Both the position numbers and the translations under genes were made by a program. Under the pieces are notes generated by a model that had not been told where the DNA came from, ran no database searches, and saw only the letters and a program-made list of their open reading frames with translations. Shown in pieces: positions 7,811 through 16,842 of a DNA stretch of 48,206 nucleotides. Position 1 is the first letter of the stretch. The number at the start of each line of letters is the position of its first letter. The stretch spans positions 1 through 48,206 of the forward strand of contig JAEMRT010000032.1 in assembly GCA_016463225.1 (NCBI GenBank), in the 5' to 3' direction. The DNA comes from Sphingopyxis sp. (lineage in GTDB: Bacteria > Pseudomonadota > Alphaproteobacteria > Sphingomonadales > Sphingomonadaceae).

Positions 7811-9963
7811 TATTCGAGCGCCAGCCCGGTCCACTTCGCCGCGAACGCATATTTGTCGGCGGCCTCGGCGATGATCTTGTCGGTCGGTTTGCCGCTGCCG
7901 TGGCCGGCGCGGGTTTCGACGCGGATCAGGTGGGGCTTGTCCCCCGCGTTCGCATGCTGGAGCTGCGCGGTATATTTGAAGCTGTGGCCCGGCACGACGC
8001 GGTCGTCGGTGTCGGCGGTGGTCACCAGCACCGCGGGATAGGCGGCGCCCGCCTTGATATTATGATAGGGTGAGTAGCTGAGCAGATTGCGGAAATCGGC
8101 CTCCTTCGACGGATAACCATAATCGTCGACCCAATAGCGCCCGGCGGTGAAGCGGTCGAAGCGCAGCATGTCCATCACCCCCACCGCGGGCAGCGCCGCG
8201 GCGAACAGGTCGGGGCGCTGGTTGGTGACCGCGCCGACGAGCAGGCCGCCGTTCGACCCGCCCTCGATCGCGACCTGACCCTTGCCCGCGATCCCCTGCG
8301 CGATCAGATATTCACCCGCGCCGATGAAGTCGTCGAAAACATTCTGCTTGTTGGCGAGGCGCCCGGCGTCGTGCCACGCTTTGCCATATTCGCCGCCGCC
8401 GCGCAGGTTGGCGATCGCCAGTACGCCGCCCTTGTCGACCCAGGCGAGTTTCGTCGGCGAGAAGCCCGGGGTCATCGACACGTTGAACCCGCCATAGCCA
8501 TAGAGCAATGTCGGTGACCCCTTGCTGCGGTCGAGGCCCTTTTTCATCACGATGAACATCGGCACCTCGGTGCCGTCCTTCGATTTGTAGAAGCGCTGCT
8601 CGACGGTGAAATCGCTGGGTTTGAAAGTCAGCCTGGGTTCGGCGAAAATCTCGCTTTTGCCCGTCGCGGTGTCGAGCCGGTAGATCGTCGTCGGCCGCGC
8701 ATAGCTCGAAAAGGAATAAAAGGTTTCCGGATCCCTCGACTTGCCGCCGAAGCCCGCGGCCGACCCGATGTCGGCGAGCTTGATTGCGGCGACCTTCTTG
8801 CCGTCGAGCGAAATCATCTCGGCCTGCGATTTCGCGTCGCCCAGGTAGGACAGGATGATGCGGTCGCCAACACGCGAGGCGCCGACCAGCGTGTTGGCGC
8901 TTTCGGCGACCAGTTCGGTCAGCTTGCCCGGCTTGCGGATGTCCATCGCCACCAGCCGCTCGCGCGGTGCGCCTTTGTTGGTGACAAAGGTGAACAGCGG
9001 CCCCTGGTTGGTGACATATTCCCAGTTGTTCGCGAAATCGTCGACCAGCGTGATTGGCTTGCCGACCGCTTTGCCGACCGGATAAAGCGTCAGCCCCAGC
9101 CGCGCGTCGGTGCCTTCGGATCCGAACACCAGCAGATACTGACCGTCGTCGGTGACGATCGCGCTATTGTTGAGTTTGGGTTTGTCCGGGGTTGCGTGGA
9201 TCAGCACATCAGCGCTCTGCGGGGTGCCGAGCTTGTGGAAATAGACGCTATGATTTTCGTTGAGCGACTGGAACGCGCCGCCCGCGGCGGGCTCGGGGAA
9301 GCGCGAATAATAGAAACCGCTGCCGTCCTTCGCCCAATCGAGCGCCGAAAATTTCACCCAGCGGACTTCGTCGGCCAGATCCTGACCGGTCGCGACGTCC
9401 TTCACCCGCACGATCCGCCAGTCGGTGCCGCCGTCCTGCACCGAATAGAGCAGGTGCTTGCCATCCTCCGACGGGTTCCATTCGGCCAGCGCGGTGGCGC
9501 CGTCCTTGGCCCACAGATTGGGGTCGATCAGCACCCGGCCTTCGCCCTTCAGCCCCTCGCGCACGTAGAGCACCGACTGCGGCTGGAGTCCGTCGTTGCG
9601 GGTATAGAAATACCGCGTTCCCGCCTTCGTCGGCAGGCCGAAGCGTTCGTAATTATACAGCTCGGTCATCCGTTTCTTGAACGTATCGCGGCCGGGCAGG
9701 GTAGCGAGATAGGCGTCGGTGACCTTGTTCTGCGCCGCGACCCAGTCGGCGACCTTCGGATTGACGCGCACGTCGTCCTCCAGCCAGCGGTAGGGATCGG
9801 CGACATCGACCCCGAACTGGGGGTCGACCGTGTCGCCGCGCGCGGTGTCGGGATAGGCGAGCGTCGGCGCCGGGGCCGATGCCGCTTCGGCCGCCTGGAG
9901 AACCGTCGGGGTCATCGACAGGGCAACCAGCGCCAGCGGCGCGAACAGGGCTTTACGGGACAT
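7810..9963 (-). CDS. Exported prolyl oligopeptidase (S9A)
   Basis: 717 residues, with a signal peptide ending near LQAAEA (about residue 25). A seven-bladed propeller region is followed by the alpha/beta-hydrolase domain. The catalytic triad is Ser570 in GGSNGGLL, an Asp at about 653 in DTDDRVVP and His688 in RAGHGSG. The start region DPYRWLEDD is typical of prolyl endopeptidases, which cut short peptides after proline. The signal peptide indicates action in the periplasm. It is first in a two-gene operon with msrC and faces the 10.3-11.6 kb radical SAM operon across a 312-bp gap. Confidence 0.94.
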   Translation of the reverse strand: MSRKALFAPLALVALSMTPTVLQAAEAASAPAPTLAYPDTARGDTVDPQFGVDVADPYRWLEDDVRVNPKVADWVAAQNKVTDAYLATLPGRDTFKKRMTELYNYERFGLPTKAGTRYFYTRNDGLQPQSVLYVREGLKGEGRVLIDPNLWAKDGATALAEWNPSEDGKHLLYSVQDGGTDWRIVRVKDVATGQDLADEVRWVKFSALDWAKDGSGFYYSRFPEPAAGGAFQSLNENHSVYFHKLGTPQSADVLIHATPDKPKLNNSAIVTDDGQYLLVFGSEGTDARLGLTLYPVGKAVGKPITLVDDFANNWEYVTNQGPLFTFVTNKGAPRERLVAMDIRKPGKLTELVAESANTLVGASRVGDRIILSYLGDAKSQAEMISLDGKKVAAIKLADIGSAAGFGGKSRDPETFYSFSSYARPTTIYRLDTATGKSEIFAEPRLTFKPSDFTVEQRFYKSKDGTEVPMFIVMKKGLDRSKGSPTLLYGYGGFNVSMTPGFSPTKLAWVDKGGVLAIANLRGGGEYGKAWHDAGRLANKQNVFDDFIGAGEYLIAQGIAGKGQVAIEGGSNGGLLVGAVTNQRPDLFAAALPAVGVMDMLRFDRFTAGRYWVDDYGYPSKEADFRNLLSYSPYHNIKAGAAYPAVLVTTADTDDRVVPGHSFKYTAQLQHANAGDKPHLIRVETRAGHGSGKPTDKIIAEAADKYAFAAKWTGLALE

Positions 9964-10137
9964 GGCAAGGCGATCCTCATGATCCGGGGGAAATTATCGT
10001 GCGCCGATATGTAAGGATGGAAAAGCCGGGAGCAAGCGGATTTGTCCCGCGTCGCTCGCCCCCGACCGCGCGGGCGCACACCCCTTCCATTTTGCCGACT
10101 ATGTGCCGCGACGGGTCAGAAATAATAGTGTATCAAT

Positions 10138-10187
10138 TGTTTACGCCTAAACATGTATTTTGATTACAGTATTATGTGGCATACAAC
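10138..10187 (+). promoter_or_regulatory. AT-rich promoter/operator candidate for the small-protein/radical SAM operon
   Basis: The 312-bp divergent gap 9964-10275 holds no gene. Its 10120-10190 part is strikingly AT-rich for this genome. It contains a perfect inverted repeat TGTTTA-CGCC-TAAACA (10138-10153), then a possible -35 TTGATT (10160-10165) and -10 TACAAC (10182-10187) with a 16-bp spacer. These are candidates only; the -10 is weak. Confidence 0.4.
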
Positions 10188-10275
10188 TTGTCAGCTACCG
10201 AGTGAAGATTTACCGGAGTCGCCGCAGCCACGGGTCGCAATTGTTCGGGCTGCGTAACCGGAAGGGATATTCCCG

Positions 10276-10584
10276 ATGAAAGCGACCCACGACTTAGCGA
10301 CCAAATTTTCCTCGGCACGGTTTGACAAGGGCCGAATGAAGGCCTTTGCCGAGCATGTCGCGAAGATTGAAGCGAGCGGCGACATCCAGATCATCGACAT
10401 TCTCGACAATGGCATCCCCCCGTTCGAGGATCTGGCGAGCGTGCATTTCAAGGTGCCGCGGACCAAGATCGGTACCATATTGGGCGATCTGCTCAGCGCG
10501 GGCACGCTCAACCCCAGCGTCATCATCAATGGCATCCCGGCCGAACGGCTGGTCAATGTCCATGTCGCGGTGCGTGGGCACTGA
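10276..10584 (+). CDS. Orphan 102-residue protein preceding a radical SAM gene
   Basis: No family recognised. The protein is mixed alpha/beta in appearance, has no cysteine, no signal peptide and no leader-like Gly-Gly site. Notable segments are AFAEHVAKIEASGDIQIIDI, NGIPPFEDLASVHFKVPRT and NGIPAERLVNVHVAVRGH. The start is supported by a GAAGGGA ribosome binding site nine bases upstream. The stop is separated from the radical SAM TTG start by only three bases, and both lie in one frame, so the two are certainly co-transcribed. It could be a substrate, a partner or a regulatory subunit of the enzyme; a Cys-crosslinked peptide precursor is unlikely because cysteine is absent. Confidence 0.72.
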   Translation: MKATHDLATKFSSARFDKGRMKAFAEHVAKIEASGDIQIIDILDNGIPPFEDLASVHFKVPRTKIGTILGDLLSAGTLNPSVIINGIPAERLVNVHVAVRGH

Positions 10585-10587
10585 CCC

Positions 10588-11601
10588 TTGGTCGGTGCCA
10601 TTGCGAGCAAGACGGTTCAGGTTCACCTGAACCGTCGTTGCAACCTCGCCTGCGCGCATTGCTATTCGGCTTCGGGGCCGGGTGAAACCGAAGCATTGCC
10701 GGCTGGCGCACTGATCCGCTTTCTGGAGGAGGCTGCGAACGAAGGCTATGGCGTCGTCGCCTTTTCCGGCGGTGAGCCCTTTCTCTACGAAGATTTCGCT
10801 GCGGTGCTGGCGGCGGCAAAGGCGCTGGGTCTGCGGCGGCTCGCGGTCACCAATGGCACCGTGCTGACCGGGCGGCGTGCCGCGGCGCTGGCGCTGCTCG
10901 ATCTGGTGGCGGTCAGCGTCGATGGGCGCGAGGCGGTGCATAACCGCATCCGCCGCTCCCCCACCGCCTTTGCGCGGATGCTGAAGGGGCTGGATGTCGT
11001 GCGCGACGCCGGGCTGCCGTTCGGGATCGCGCACACGGTGACGCGCGACAGCCTGCCTGATTTGCCGTGGATGGCCGAGTTTGCGCTCGAGCAGGGCGCG
11101 CGCATCCTCCAGCTGCACCCGCTGGGCATGGTCGGTGCCGCCGAAGACGGGCTTGCCGGCGGTGGGCTGGACGGCGAAATCCTCGCGCGGACCTGGCTCA
11201 CGGCGCTGGCGCTACAGGCGGACTGTGGCGACCGGCTGGCGATCCATGTCGATCTGTTCAACCGCGCAACGCTTGCCGCGCGGCCCGATCTGGTGGTGCC
11301 GGGCGAGGGCAGCGACGCGAACAACTCGCGGCTCTCGGACATCCTCAACCCGCTGGTTGTGATGGCCAATGGCGAACTCAGCCCGATCTGCCACGCGATG
11401 GGGCCGGCGCTCCGCTTCGGCCGCCTCGGCGACGAACCGTTGCCTGACATTGCCCGCCGCTTCCGCGCGACGACGCTCGGCGACCTGCGCGCGCTGTGCC
11501 GTAGCCTGTGGCAGGAGGTGATCAACGACGAAGACGGCTGGCCGTATCTCAACTGGTACGAACTGCTCGAAACCCGCGCGCAGCTACAGCTTGTGCATTG
11601 A
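10588..11601 (+). CDS. Radical SAM protein of unknown substrate
   Basis: 337 residues. The [4Fe-4S]/SAM motif CNLACAHC (CX3CX2C) lies at about residues 18-25, followed by a GGEP motif in AFSGGEPFLYED, typical of the fold. The C-terminal part has two candidate auxiliary cysteines (ELSPICHAMG and LRALCRSLWQ), fewer than a full SPASM domain, so it resembles a reduced SPASM/twitch type. Substrate class unknown. The TTG start at 10588 is the only usual start codon before the cluster; the reading frame continues directly from the upstream small gene across a single TGA. Its 3' end overlaps the convergent dehydrogenase gene by 18 bp. Confidence 0.85.
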   Translation: MVGAIASKTVQVHLNRRCNLACAHCYSASGPGETEALPAGALIRFLEEAANEGYGVVAFSGGEPFLYEDFAAVLAAAKALGLRRLAVTNGTVLTGRRAAALALLDLVAVSVDGREAVHNRIRRSPTAFARMLKGLDVVRDAGLPFGIAHTVTRDSLPDLPWMAEFALEQGARILQLHPLGMVGAAEDGLAGGGLDGEILARTWLTALALQADCGDRLAIHVDLFNRATLAARPDLVVPGEGSDANNSRLSDILNPLVVMANGELSPICHAMGPALRFGRLGDEPLPDIARRFRATTLGDLRALCRSLWQEVINDEDGWPYLNWYELLETRAQLQLVH

Positions 11602-12705
11602 GCGGGCACAATACTGCTCCACACAGGTCGTGATGCCCAACGCCGCAAAATCCCCTGCGGACTCCGCCAGCGTCAGCATCCCGGCGCATGCCCGCGCGCC
11701 CGGTTCCGGGGCGCGCCCGGCCTGAAACCGCCGCAGCATCGCCAGCGCGGCGAGCACCGGCACATACGGCCCGCGATTGCCGTCGGCGCGTAGCGTCCAG
11801 CGGCCCGCTACCAGCCGGCCATCCGCGCCGCGCCCGTGAACGATCACGTCCATCGCCCCGACATCGCTCCCGAACGGCAGCAACAGTCTCGCCACCGCCA
11901 GCAACGGCTTTGACGCCGGGCGCAGGCTGCGCACCCACCCCCAGCGCACGGGCGATGCCAGCAGCGCCAGCCCCAGATGGAGCAGGCTGAGCTCCATCCC
12001 TGCGAAAAACTCGGCGCTGTCCCGCGGGGCGTAGCGCGCGACGAGCAGATCCTGCTCGGGCGTATCGCATACGCTCGCCCAGCGCGTGCCGACGCCCGGC
12101 ATCGCCCAGCGCTGCGTCATCCCCCATCCGGGAACATCGGTCCAGCGCCCGCCGCGCCACACGCGCACCGGGTGGCCGACATAGGACAGGATCGCCTGCA
12201 CCACCGCCAGCCCACGCGGCGCGCGGTTGCCGGGGAAGATGCCGATGCGGATGCTCTCGATGCCCGTCCACCCAGCGGTCAGCGCGTCGATTACCGCATG
12301 CGACAGCGCCGGGATCGAGCTCGCGCCGCAGGTGACGCTGACCCCCGCTGCCTTCGCCGCCGCATCATGGTCGCCGATCGCCGCAACGAAATCGCGCCCA
12401 TCGGCCAAGTCGATATAGTGAACCCGCGCGGCAATCGCGGCGTCGATCACGGTCGGCGCTGACGCCTGAAACGGCCCTGCGGCATCGACCACGACGTCGA
12501 ACCCGGCAAGGTCGACGCCCGTAACGTGCTCGCGATCGATCACCCGCACCGCCAGCCCGCCCAGCCGCGCCGCCAGCGCCTCGAGCTTCGCCCGGTCGCG
12601 CGCTGCCAGCGTCAGCGCGATGCGGGGCTCGAGCACTGCCCGCTCGGCGAGCCGGCTTCCGAACACCCCCGTCGCCCCGATCAGCAGGACGCGCAGTTCA
12701 GCCAT
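11584..12705 (-). CDS. Saccharopine dehydrogenase-like NAD(P)-binding protein
   Basis: 373 residues from MAELRVLL. The N-terminal Rossmann motif GATGVFGSRLAE is followed by the saccharopine dehydrogenase-type segment DVVVDAAGPFQ and a conserved CGASSIPALSHA stretch. The family acts on lysine intermediates in some members, but many bacterial relatives have unknown substrates. The start overlaps the end of the DUF4166 gene by 8 bp, so the two are coupled. An ATG at 12720 would add five residues. DUF4166 genes are known companions of this family, which suggests a joint function. Last gene of the GbsR-led operon. Confidence 0.85.
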   Translation of the reverse strand: MAELRVLLIGATGVFGSRLAERAVLEPRIALTLAARDRAKLEALAARLGGLAVRVIDREHVTGVDLAGFDVVVDAAGPFQASAPTVIDAAIAARVHYIDLADGRDFVAAIGDHDAAAKAAGVSVTCGASSIPALSHAVIDALTAGWTGIESIRIGIFPGNRAPRGLAVVQAILSYVGHPVRVWRGGRWTDVPGWGMTQRWAMPGVGTRWASVCDTPEQDLLVARYAPRDSAEFFAGMELSLLHLGLALLASPVRWGWVRSLRPASKPLLAVARLLLPFGSDVGAMDVIVHGRGADGRLVAGRWTLRADGNRGPYVPVLAALAMLRRFQAGRAPEPGARACAGMLTLAESAGDFAALGITTCVEQYCARSMHKL

Positions 12706-13423
12706 CGCGGAACAGCCCATGCTGGTTGATCAGCTCGCCCAGCCGCGGGTGCGTCACCTTGAGATCGAAGGCGAAGCGGCCGCTGCCCAGATGCTGGTGC
12801 GTGACGACCGTTTGCCCCGGTGTCACCCAGCCGGGCAGCCGCAGCCGGATGCGGCCGATCCGCCAGAAATAATGGTCGGACGTGAAAATCAGCGCGTCGC
12901 CCTCGGCGCGCACGGTCAACGCCATGCCGAAACCGCCGCCGATATGCTCTTCGAGCCCCGTCGCGCCGGAAAAGCTCTTCGCGCTGTGGATCACCTGCGG
13001 ATGCCCGCGCGCCCGGCCGTAAAGCCGCGACCAGCATTGCCCGCCGCTCAGGCGCTCTTCGCTGACCGCCACCGCGGCGGGCGCGGGACCACTCGCCGCC
13101 AGCGGCAGCGGCGACCCGATCAGGCGGCATGCTTGTGCCAGCAGCCACCCCGCACCCGACAACCGCGTCCACACGATCTCGCCGCTATAGGTCGCGGTTG
13201 CTTGTCCCGTCAGCCGCTTGGAAAAACGCCGCCGCACATCCTCGGGCAGTGCATCCCAAGCTGCGCGCGCGACGAGACGGCAAAAGCGGTCGTCGGTGAG
13301 CGCCCTGTCGCCCGGTTCCGGTTCGCGTTGATTGGGGGTCACACCGCCGTCTTCATCCCGCTCGACGCAATCGGGAAGGGGCCGGGACTCCATGCCGCTT
13401 TCCTGTTGGACCCGTTCCCGCAT
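12698..13423 (-). CDS. DUF4166 domain protein
   Basis: 241 residues. The DUF4166 domain occupies about residues 45-240, including RRRFSKRLTG near its start and FWRIGRIRLRLPGW toward its end. The first 40 residues are charged and poorly conserved in appearance. A GGGAGACGG ribosome binding site supports the start. The gap to the upstream regulator is 11 bp, and the downstream dehydrogenase overlaps by 8 bp. No biochemical role is established for the domain. Confidence 0.8.
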   Translation of the reverse strand: MRERVQQESGMESRPLPDCVERDEDGGVTPNQREPEPGDRALTDDRFCRLVARAAWDALPEDVRRRFSKRLTGQATATYSGEIVWTRLSGAGWLLAQACRLIGSPLPLAASGPAPAAVAVSEERLSGGQCWSRLYGRARGHPQVIHSAKSFSGATGLEEHIGGGFGMALTVRAEGDALIFTSDHYFWRIGRIRLRLPGWVTPGQTVVTHQHLGSGRFAFDLKVTHPRLGELINQHGLFRDG

Positions 13424-13434
13424 CGTCCGTCTCC

Positions 13435-14010
13435 CTATCCCGCGTTCTTGCCCTTGCCGGGGCGCCAGTTGATCAGCTTCGTCACCCCGGCGCCCAGCGT
13501 GATCAGCCGCATCAGCGCAGGTTTGGGGACGTTCAGCATTTCGTCGTGCCAGCGGCTCATCGTCGTCACGAAATCGAGCATGTCGGCGAGGCGCGCCTTG
13601 GCGCCCTCGCTGAGCTGCTGATCGCTCGCGGCGCGCGTGACACAGGCCTTCAGGGCTGCCTCAGCCGGATCGATTTCGCGCGCCTTGCGCCCCGCCGCGA
13701 TCCGCGTGACCATTTCCCAGATGTCGGTTTCGGCGGCGAAATGGTCGCGCCGGTCACCGAGCATCGGCACCCGCTGGATCAGCCGCCAGCCGAGCAGTTC
13801 CTTGATCGAGTTCGAAACGTTCGACCGCGCGAGCCCCAGCATGTCGGCAATCTCTTCGGCATGCAGCGGGCGGTCGGATACGAACAACAGCGCGTGGATT
13901 TGCGCCACCGACCGGTTGACTCCCCATTGCCCGCCAAGGTTCCCCCAATGGAGGATGAACTCGGTCGCCGCGGGGGACAGTTTAGACTCTTGTTCGATAA
14001 TTTCTGTCAT
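13435..14010 (-). CDS. GbsR/MarR-type transcriptional regulator
   Basis: 191 residues from MTEIIEQES. A MarR-like winged helix (about residues 25-90) contains the HTH segment AEEIADMLGLARSNVSNSIK and wing DRRDHF; the C-terminal half is helical and likely dimerising. GbsR-type proteins respond to small ligands such as choline in Bacillus. An upstream in-frame ATG at 14028 exists, but it lies between the predicted -35 and -10 boxes and so would not be transcribed. The ATG at 14010 coincides with the predicted transcription start, making a leaderless mRNA likely. It is first in the operon with DUF4166 and the dehydrogenase and probably represses itself. Confidence 0.85.
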   Translation of the reverse strand: MTEIIEQESKLSPAATEFILHWGNLGGQWGVNRSVAQIHALLFVSDRPLHAEEIADMLGLARSNVSNSIKELLGWRLIQRVPMLGDRRDHFAAETDIWEMVTRIAAGRKAREIDPAEAALKACVTRAASDQQLSEGAKARLADMLDFVTTMSRWHDEMLNVPKPALMRLITLGAGVTKLINWRPGKGKNAG

Positions 14011-14045
14011 AACAGAAATATCAGGCATAACGGATGAATTGTCAA
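14000..14045 (-). promoter_or_regulatory. Promoter and palindromic operator of the gbsR-DUF4166 operon
   Basis: On the minus strand a perfect -35 TTGACA (14045-14040) and a -10 GATATT (14022-14017) are separated by 17 bp. A perfect dyad, ATTTCTGT-CATA-ACAGAAAT on the plus strand (14000-14019), spans the -10, the start site and the ATG at 14010. A regulator bound here would block transcription directly. Confidence 0.65.
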
Positions 14046-14099
14046 GCTGGACGGGCGGAGCGCGGAGAGGGGCAAATCGCGAGCGATCGGCCAATGGCC

Positions 14100-14558
14100 T
14101 CAAAACTCGATCAGGATACGAACCTTGTCGGGTGTGGTGCCGACGATCCGGGCGATATGGGCGCGGCTTTCGGCGAGCATGTCCGGCGAAAATTCCCGGT
14201 CATCGCTGCCCAGCAATTCGGCGGTCGATACACCGAGGAGCCTGCTCAGCGCCTCCATGCGACCATGCCGGGGGCGGGCGCCGCCCTTCTCCCATGCCGA
14301 TACCGCCGGCACGCTGATGCCGAGCGCCGCTGCGATCTGCGCCTGACTTAGCTGGCGTGTCCGACGCAGGCGACGCAGGCGGGCGCCAAATGCTTCGGTT
14401 TCCGACCCCGATGGCGGCAATGAGCATGGTCTTTCGGTGTTGTGCACGGCGTGCAGTAGTGGGAGTTCGGCGGCAGCCACCGCTGTCTGGTGCCAGCCAC
14501 TTTCGATCCGCTCCGGTCCGGGGATGGCTTTGACTATCGCTGCGTAATTACCGGGCAT
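14100..14558 (-). CDS. XRE family transcriptional regulator
   Basis: 152 residues. A Cro/CI-type HTH spans about residues 57-115 (FGARLRRLRRTRQLSQAQIA, then GISVPAVSAWEKG). A long N-terminal extension has no recognisable domain, and the true start may be further in; no ribosome binding site is clear. The short C-terminal tail ends in TTPDKVRILIEF. No toxin or phage partner lies next to it. An inverted repeat about 80 bp upstream is a candidate operator. Confidence 0.75.
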   Translation of the reverse strand: MPGNYAAIVKAIPGPERIESGWHQTAVAAAELPLLHAVHNTERPCSLPPSGSETEAFGARLRRLRRTRQLSQAQIAAALGISVPAVSAWEKGGARPRHGRMEALSRLLGVSTAELLGSDDREFSPDMLAESRAHIARIVGTTPDKVRILIEF

Positions 14559-14635
14559 CGGGCGGGCGTCGCTTTCACTTTTACTCGTGAGCCGAGTCCC
14601 GATACACGAGCGCCGCGGCGATACGCCGCGCTATT

Positions 14636-14649
14636 GTGTACGAGTACAC
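14636..14649 (-). promoter_or_regulatory. Inverted repeat upstream of the XRE gene
   Basis: GTGTAC-GA-GTACAC, a perfect 6-2-6 dyad between the rplQ terminator and the XRE start. Its size fits a Cro/CI-type operator; assignment is by position only. Confidence 0.35.
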
Positions 14650-14690
14650 CGACCGAAGGGGCAGACCCCCAAAAGCCGGCGCGGCAAACG

Positions 14691-14723
14691 GAAAAGGACG
14701 GCCTCCTCTCGGAGACCGCCCTT
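14691..14723 (-). terminator. Terminator of the rpsM-rpsK-rpoA-rplQ operon
   Basis: 13-base arms around a 4-nt loop. On the minus strand two non-Watson-Crick positions become G-U pairs, and the stem is followed by TTTTCC, confirming leftward orientation. It lies 26 bp past the rplQ stop. Confidence 0.8.
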
Positions 14724-14748
14724 GATTTTGTGTCGCTTGGAGCGAGGC

Positions 14749-15171
14749 TCAGGCTTCCGCCATATCCTCGTCATACTGCTCGACCGGACCCGAATCCTGG
14801 CCCTTGGCATCGACGTCGCGATCGACGAGTTCGATGATCGCCATCGGCGCCGCGTCGCTGGCGCGGATGCCTGCCTTGATGACGCGCGCGTAACCGCCGT
14901 TGCGGTCCTTGTAACGCTCGGCGAGGGTGTCGAACAGCTTGACCAGCTGGACGTCATCCATCAGGCGGCTCATCGCCAGACGGCGATTGGCCAGACCGCC
15001 GCGCTTGGCGAGCGTGATCAGCTTTTCGATATAGGGACGCAGTTCCTTCGCCTTGGCGACGGTGGTCGTGATCTGCTCATGCTTGATAAGCGCAGCCGAC
15101 ATGTTGCGGAACAGGGCCGTGCGGTGCGCGCTGGTACGCTGCAGCTTCCGGCCACCTGATCTATGACGCAT
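14749..15171 (-). CDS. rplQ: 50S ribosomal protein L17
   Basis: 140 residues. The N-terminus [20 protein letters not shown] and the following [20 protein letters not shown] are diagnostic of L17, which sits at the peptide-exit side of the large subunit. The C-terminus has the acidic extension ([10 protein letters not shown]) common in alphaproteobacteria. It is last in the alpha operon, 115 bp after rpoA, with an intercistronic hairpin between them. Confidence 0.98.
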   Translation of the reverse strand: MRHRSGGRKLQRTSAHRTALFRNMSAALIKHEQITTTVAKAKELRPYIEKLITLAKRGGLANRRLAMSRLMDDVQLVKLFDTLAERYKDRNGGYARVIKAGIRASDAAPMAIIELVDRDVDAKGQDSGPVEQYDEDMAEA

Positions 15172-15254
15172 GGTAACTTCCTTCGTTTGTCAGAGGGGCC
15201 GTGTGAGGTACCCCAAGCCAGGTCGATTGCGGGCCGACCCATTCCCGTTGTGAC

Positions 15255-15278
15255 AGCGCCCCGGCGAACCGGGGCGCT
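15255..15278 (-). other. Intercistronic hairpin between rpoA and rplQ
   Basis: 10-bp perfect stem (15255-15264 with 15269-15278). On the transcribed minus strand the loop is UUCG, an extra-stable tetraloop. No U-run follows, so it is more likely an RNA-stability or processing element than a terminator. The core resembles the CCCCGGCGAAA-type repeats at 36.1 kb. Confidence 0.6.
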
Positions 15279-15286
15279 TATCTCGA

Positions 15287-16345
15287 TTAACCCAGCAGCT
15301 CTTGTTCGAGCTTCTTGGCCATTTCTTCGATGTTTTCCGGCGGCCAGCCGGGGATGTCCATGCCGAGGCGCAGACCCATCGACGACAGCACTTCCTTGAT
15401 TTCGTTCAAGGACTTGCGGCCGAAGTTCGGGGTGCGAAGCATTTCGGCTTCGGTCTTCTGAACCAGATCACCGATGTAGATGATGTTGTCGTTCTTCAGG
15501 CAGTTGGCCGAACGGACCGACAGCTCGAGTTCGTCGACCTTCTTGAGAAGGAAGCGGTTGAGCTGGTTGACGTCCGACTCATCGGCAGTGGTCGGCGAAG
15601 CCGCCATGCCGATCATGCCGCTGTCGTTCATCGCTTCTTCGAAGTGGACGAAGACCTGAAGCTGGTCCTGAAGGATGCGCGCGGCGTAAGCGACGGCGTC
15701 TTCCGGGGTGATCGTGCCGTCGGTTTCGACGGTCAGGTTCAGCTTGTCATAGTCCAGTTCCTGACCGATGCGGGCATTGTCGACCTTGTAGGCGACCTGG
15801 CGCACCGGCGAGTAGAGCGAGTCAACCGGGATCAGGCCGATCGGCGCGTCGATCGGACGGTTGGCGGTCGCTGGGACGTAACCCTTGCCCGTATCGGCCA
15901 CGAGTTCCATGTTCAGCGTGGCACCATCGTCGAGGTGACAGATGACGTGGTTCGGGTTCATCACCTTGATGTCGCCCGACACCATGATGTCGCCGGCCTT
16001 GACGGTCGCGGGACCGGTCGCCGAAAGCTGAAGCCGCTTCGGGCCTTCGCCTTCCATCTTGAGCGCGATCTGCTTCACGTTGAGGACGATGTCGGTGACA
16101 TCTTCGCGCACGCCGGTCAGGCTCGAGAATTCGTGGAGGACGTTCTCGATCTTGATCGACGTGATCGCCGCACCCTGGAGCGACGACAGGAGCACGCGGC
16201 GCAGCGCGTTGCCGAGCGTCAGGCCAAAGCCGCGCTCGAGCGGTTCGGCGACGAAGGTCGCCTTGCGCTTGCCGTCGCTGCCAGCCTTGATTTCCAGGTT
16301 GCTGGGCTTCTTCAATTCCTGCCAGTTCCGGATATTGACAGTCAT
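15287..16345 (-). CDS. rpoA: DNA-directed RNA polymerase subunit alpha
   Basis: 352 residues. The N-terminal assembly domain (about 1-235) includes [20 protein letters not shown]; the C-terminal domain (about 260-330), which contacts UP elements and activators, includes [15 protein letters not shown] and [12 protein letters not shown]. Length and order rpsM-rpsK-rpoA-rplQ are standard for alphaproteobacteria, without rpsD. Confidence 0.99.
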   Translation of the reverse strand: MTVNIRNWQELKKPSNLEIKAGSDGKRKATFVAEPLERGFGLTLGNALRRVLLSSLQGAAITSIKIENVLHEFSSLTGVREDVTDIVLNVKQIALKMEGEGPKRLQLSATGPATVKAGDIMVSGDIKVMNPNHVICHLDDGATLNMELVADTGKGYVPATANRPIDAPIGLIPVDSLYSPVRQVAYKVDNARIGQELDYDKLNLTVETDGTITPEDAVAYAARILQDQLQVFVHFEEAMNDSGMIGMAASPTTADESDVNQLNRFLLKKVDELELSVRSANCLKNDNIIYIGDLVQKTEAEMLRTPNFGRKSLNEIKEVLSSMGLRLGMDIPGWPPENIEEMAKKLEQELLG

Positions 16346-16452
16346 GGTCTTCCCTTTGCTTTTGGCGGGACGAATTGGGGGTCGACCAATCTGTCCGGCG
16401 TTAGGAGTTTAGCGGAGGCAGCCCCGGAAATGGGGCGCATCCGAAGCAGGCG

Positions 16453-16842
16453 TCAGACGCGGCGGCGCTTGGCCGGGCGGACACCATTGTGCGGGATCGG
16501 GGTCACATCGCGGATCGAGGTGATGTGGAAACCGACCGCCTGCAGCGCGCGCAGCGCCGATTCACGACCGGCGCCGGGGCCTTTGACTTCGACTTCCAGC
16601 GTACGGACGCCATGTTCGGCGGCCTTCTTGCCAGCGTCTTCGGCGCAGACCTGCGCCGCATAGGGAGTCGACTTGCGGCTGCCCTTGAAGCCCATCATGC
16701 CGGCGCTCGACCAGGCAATCGCGTTGCCCTGGGCGTCGGTGATGGTGATCATCGTGTTGTTGAAGGTCGCGTTGACGTGGGCGACGCCCGACGAGATGTT
16801 TTTGCGTTCGCGCCGACGAAGGCGCTGCGGTTCACGAGCCAT
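16453..16842 (-). CDS. rpsK: 30S ribosomal protein S11
   Basis: 129 residues. Typical S11 features are [19 protein letters not shown] and the C-terminal [18 protein letters not shown]. It forms part of the 30S platform near the mRNA exit. Third-position usage and spacing match its operon neighbours; gaps of about 100 bp separate it from rpsM and rpoA. Confidence 0.99.
   Translation of the reverse strand: MAREPQRLRRRERKNISSGVAHVNATFNNTMITITDAQGNAIAWSSAGMMGFKGSRKSTPYAAQVCAEDAGKKAAEHGVRTLEVEVKGPGAGRESALRALQAVGFHITSIRDVTPIPHNGVRPAKRRRV

Noticed and set aside
10582..10584. TGA between the small gene and radical SAM gene as selenocysteine
   Set aside because: No convincing bacterial SECIS hairpin directly follows, and the TTG start offers a simpler reading.
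10276..10584. Small protein as a classical thioether-type peptide precursor
   Set aside because: It has no cysteine and is longer and more globular-looking than such precursors.
14100..14558. XRE gene as an antitoxin of a toxin-antitoxin pair
   Set aside because: No toxin-like gene is adjacent on either side.
15255..15278. Hairpin after rpoA as a Rho-independent terminator
   Set aside because: No U-run follows on the transcribed strand and rplQ lies downstream in the same operon.
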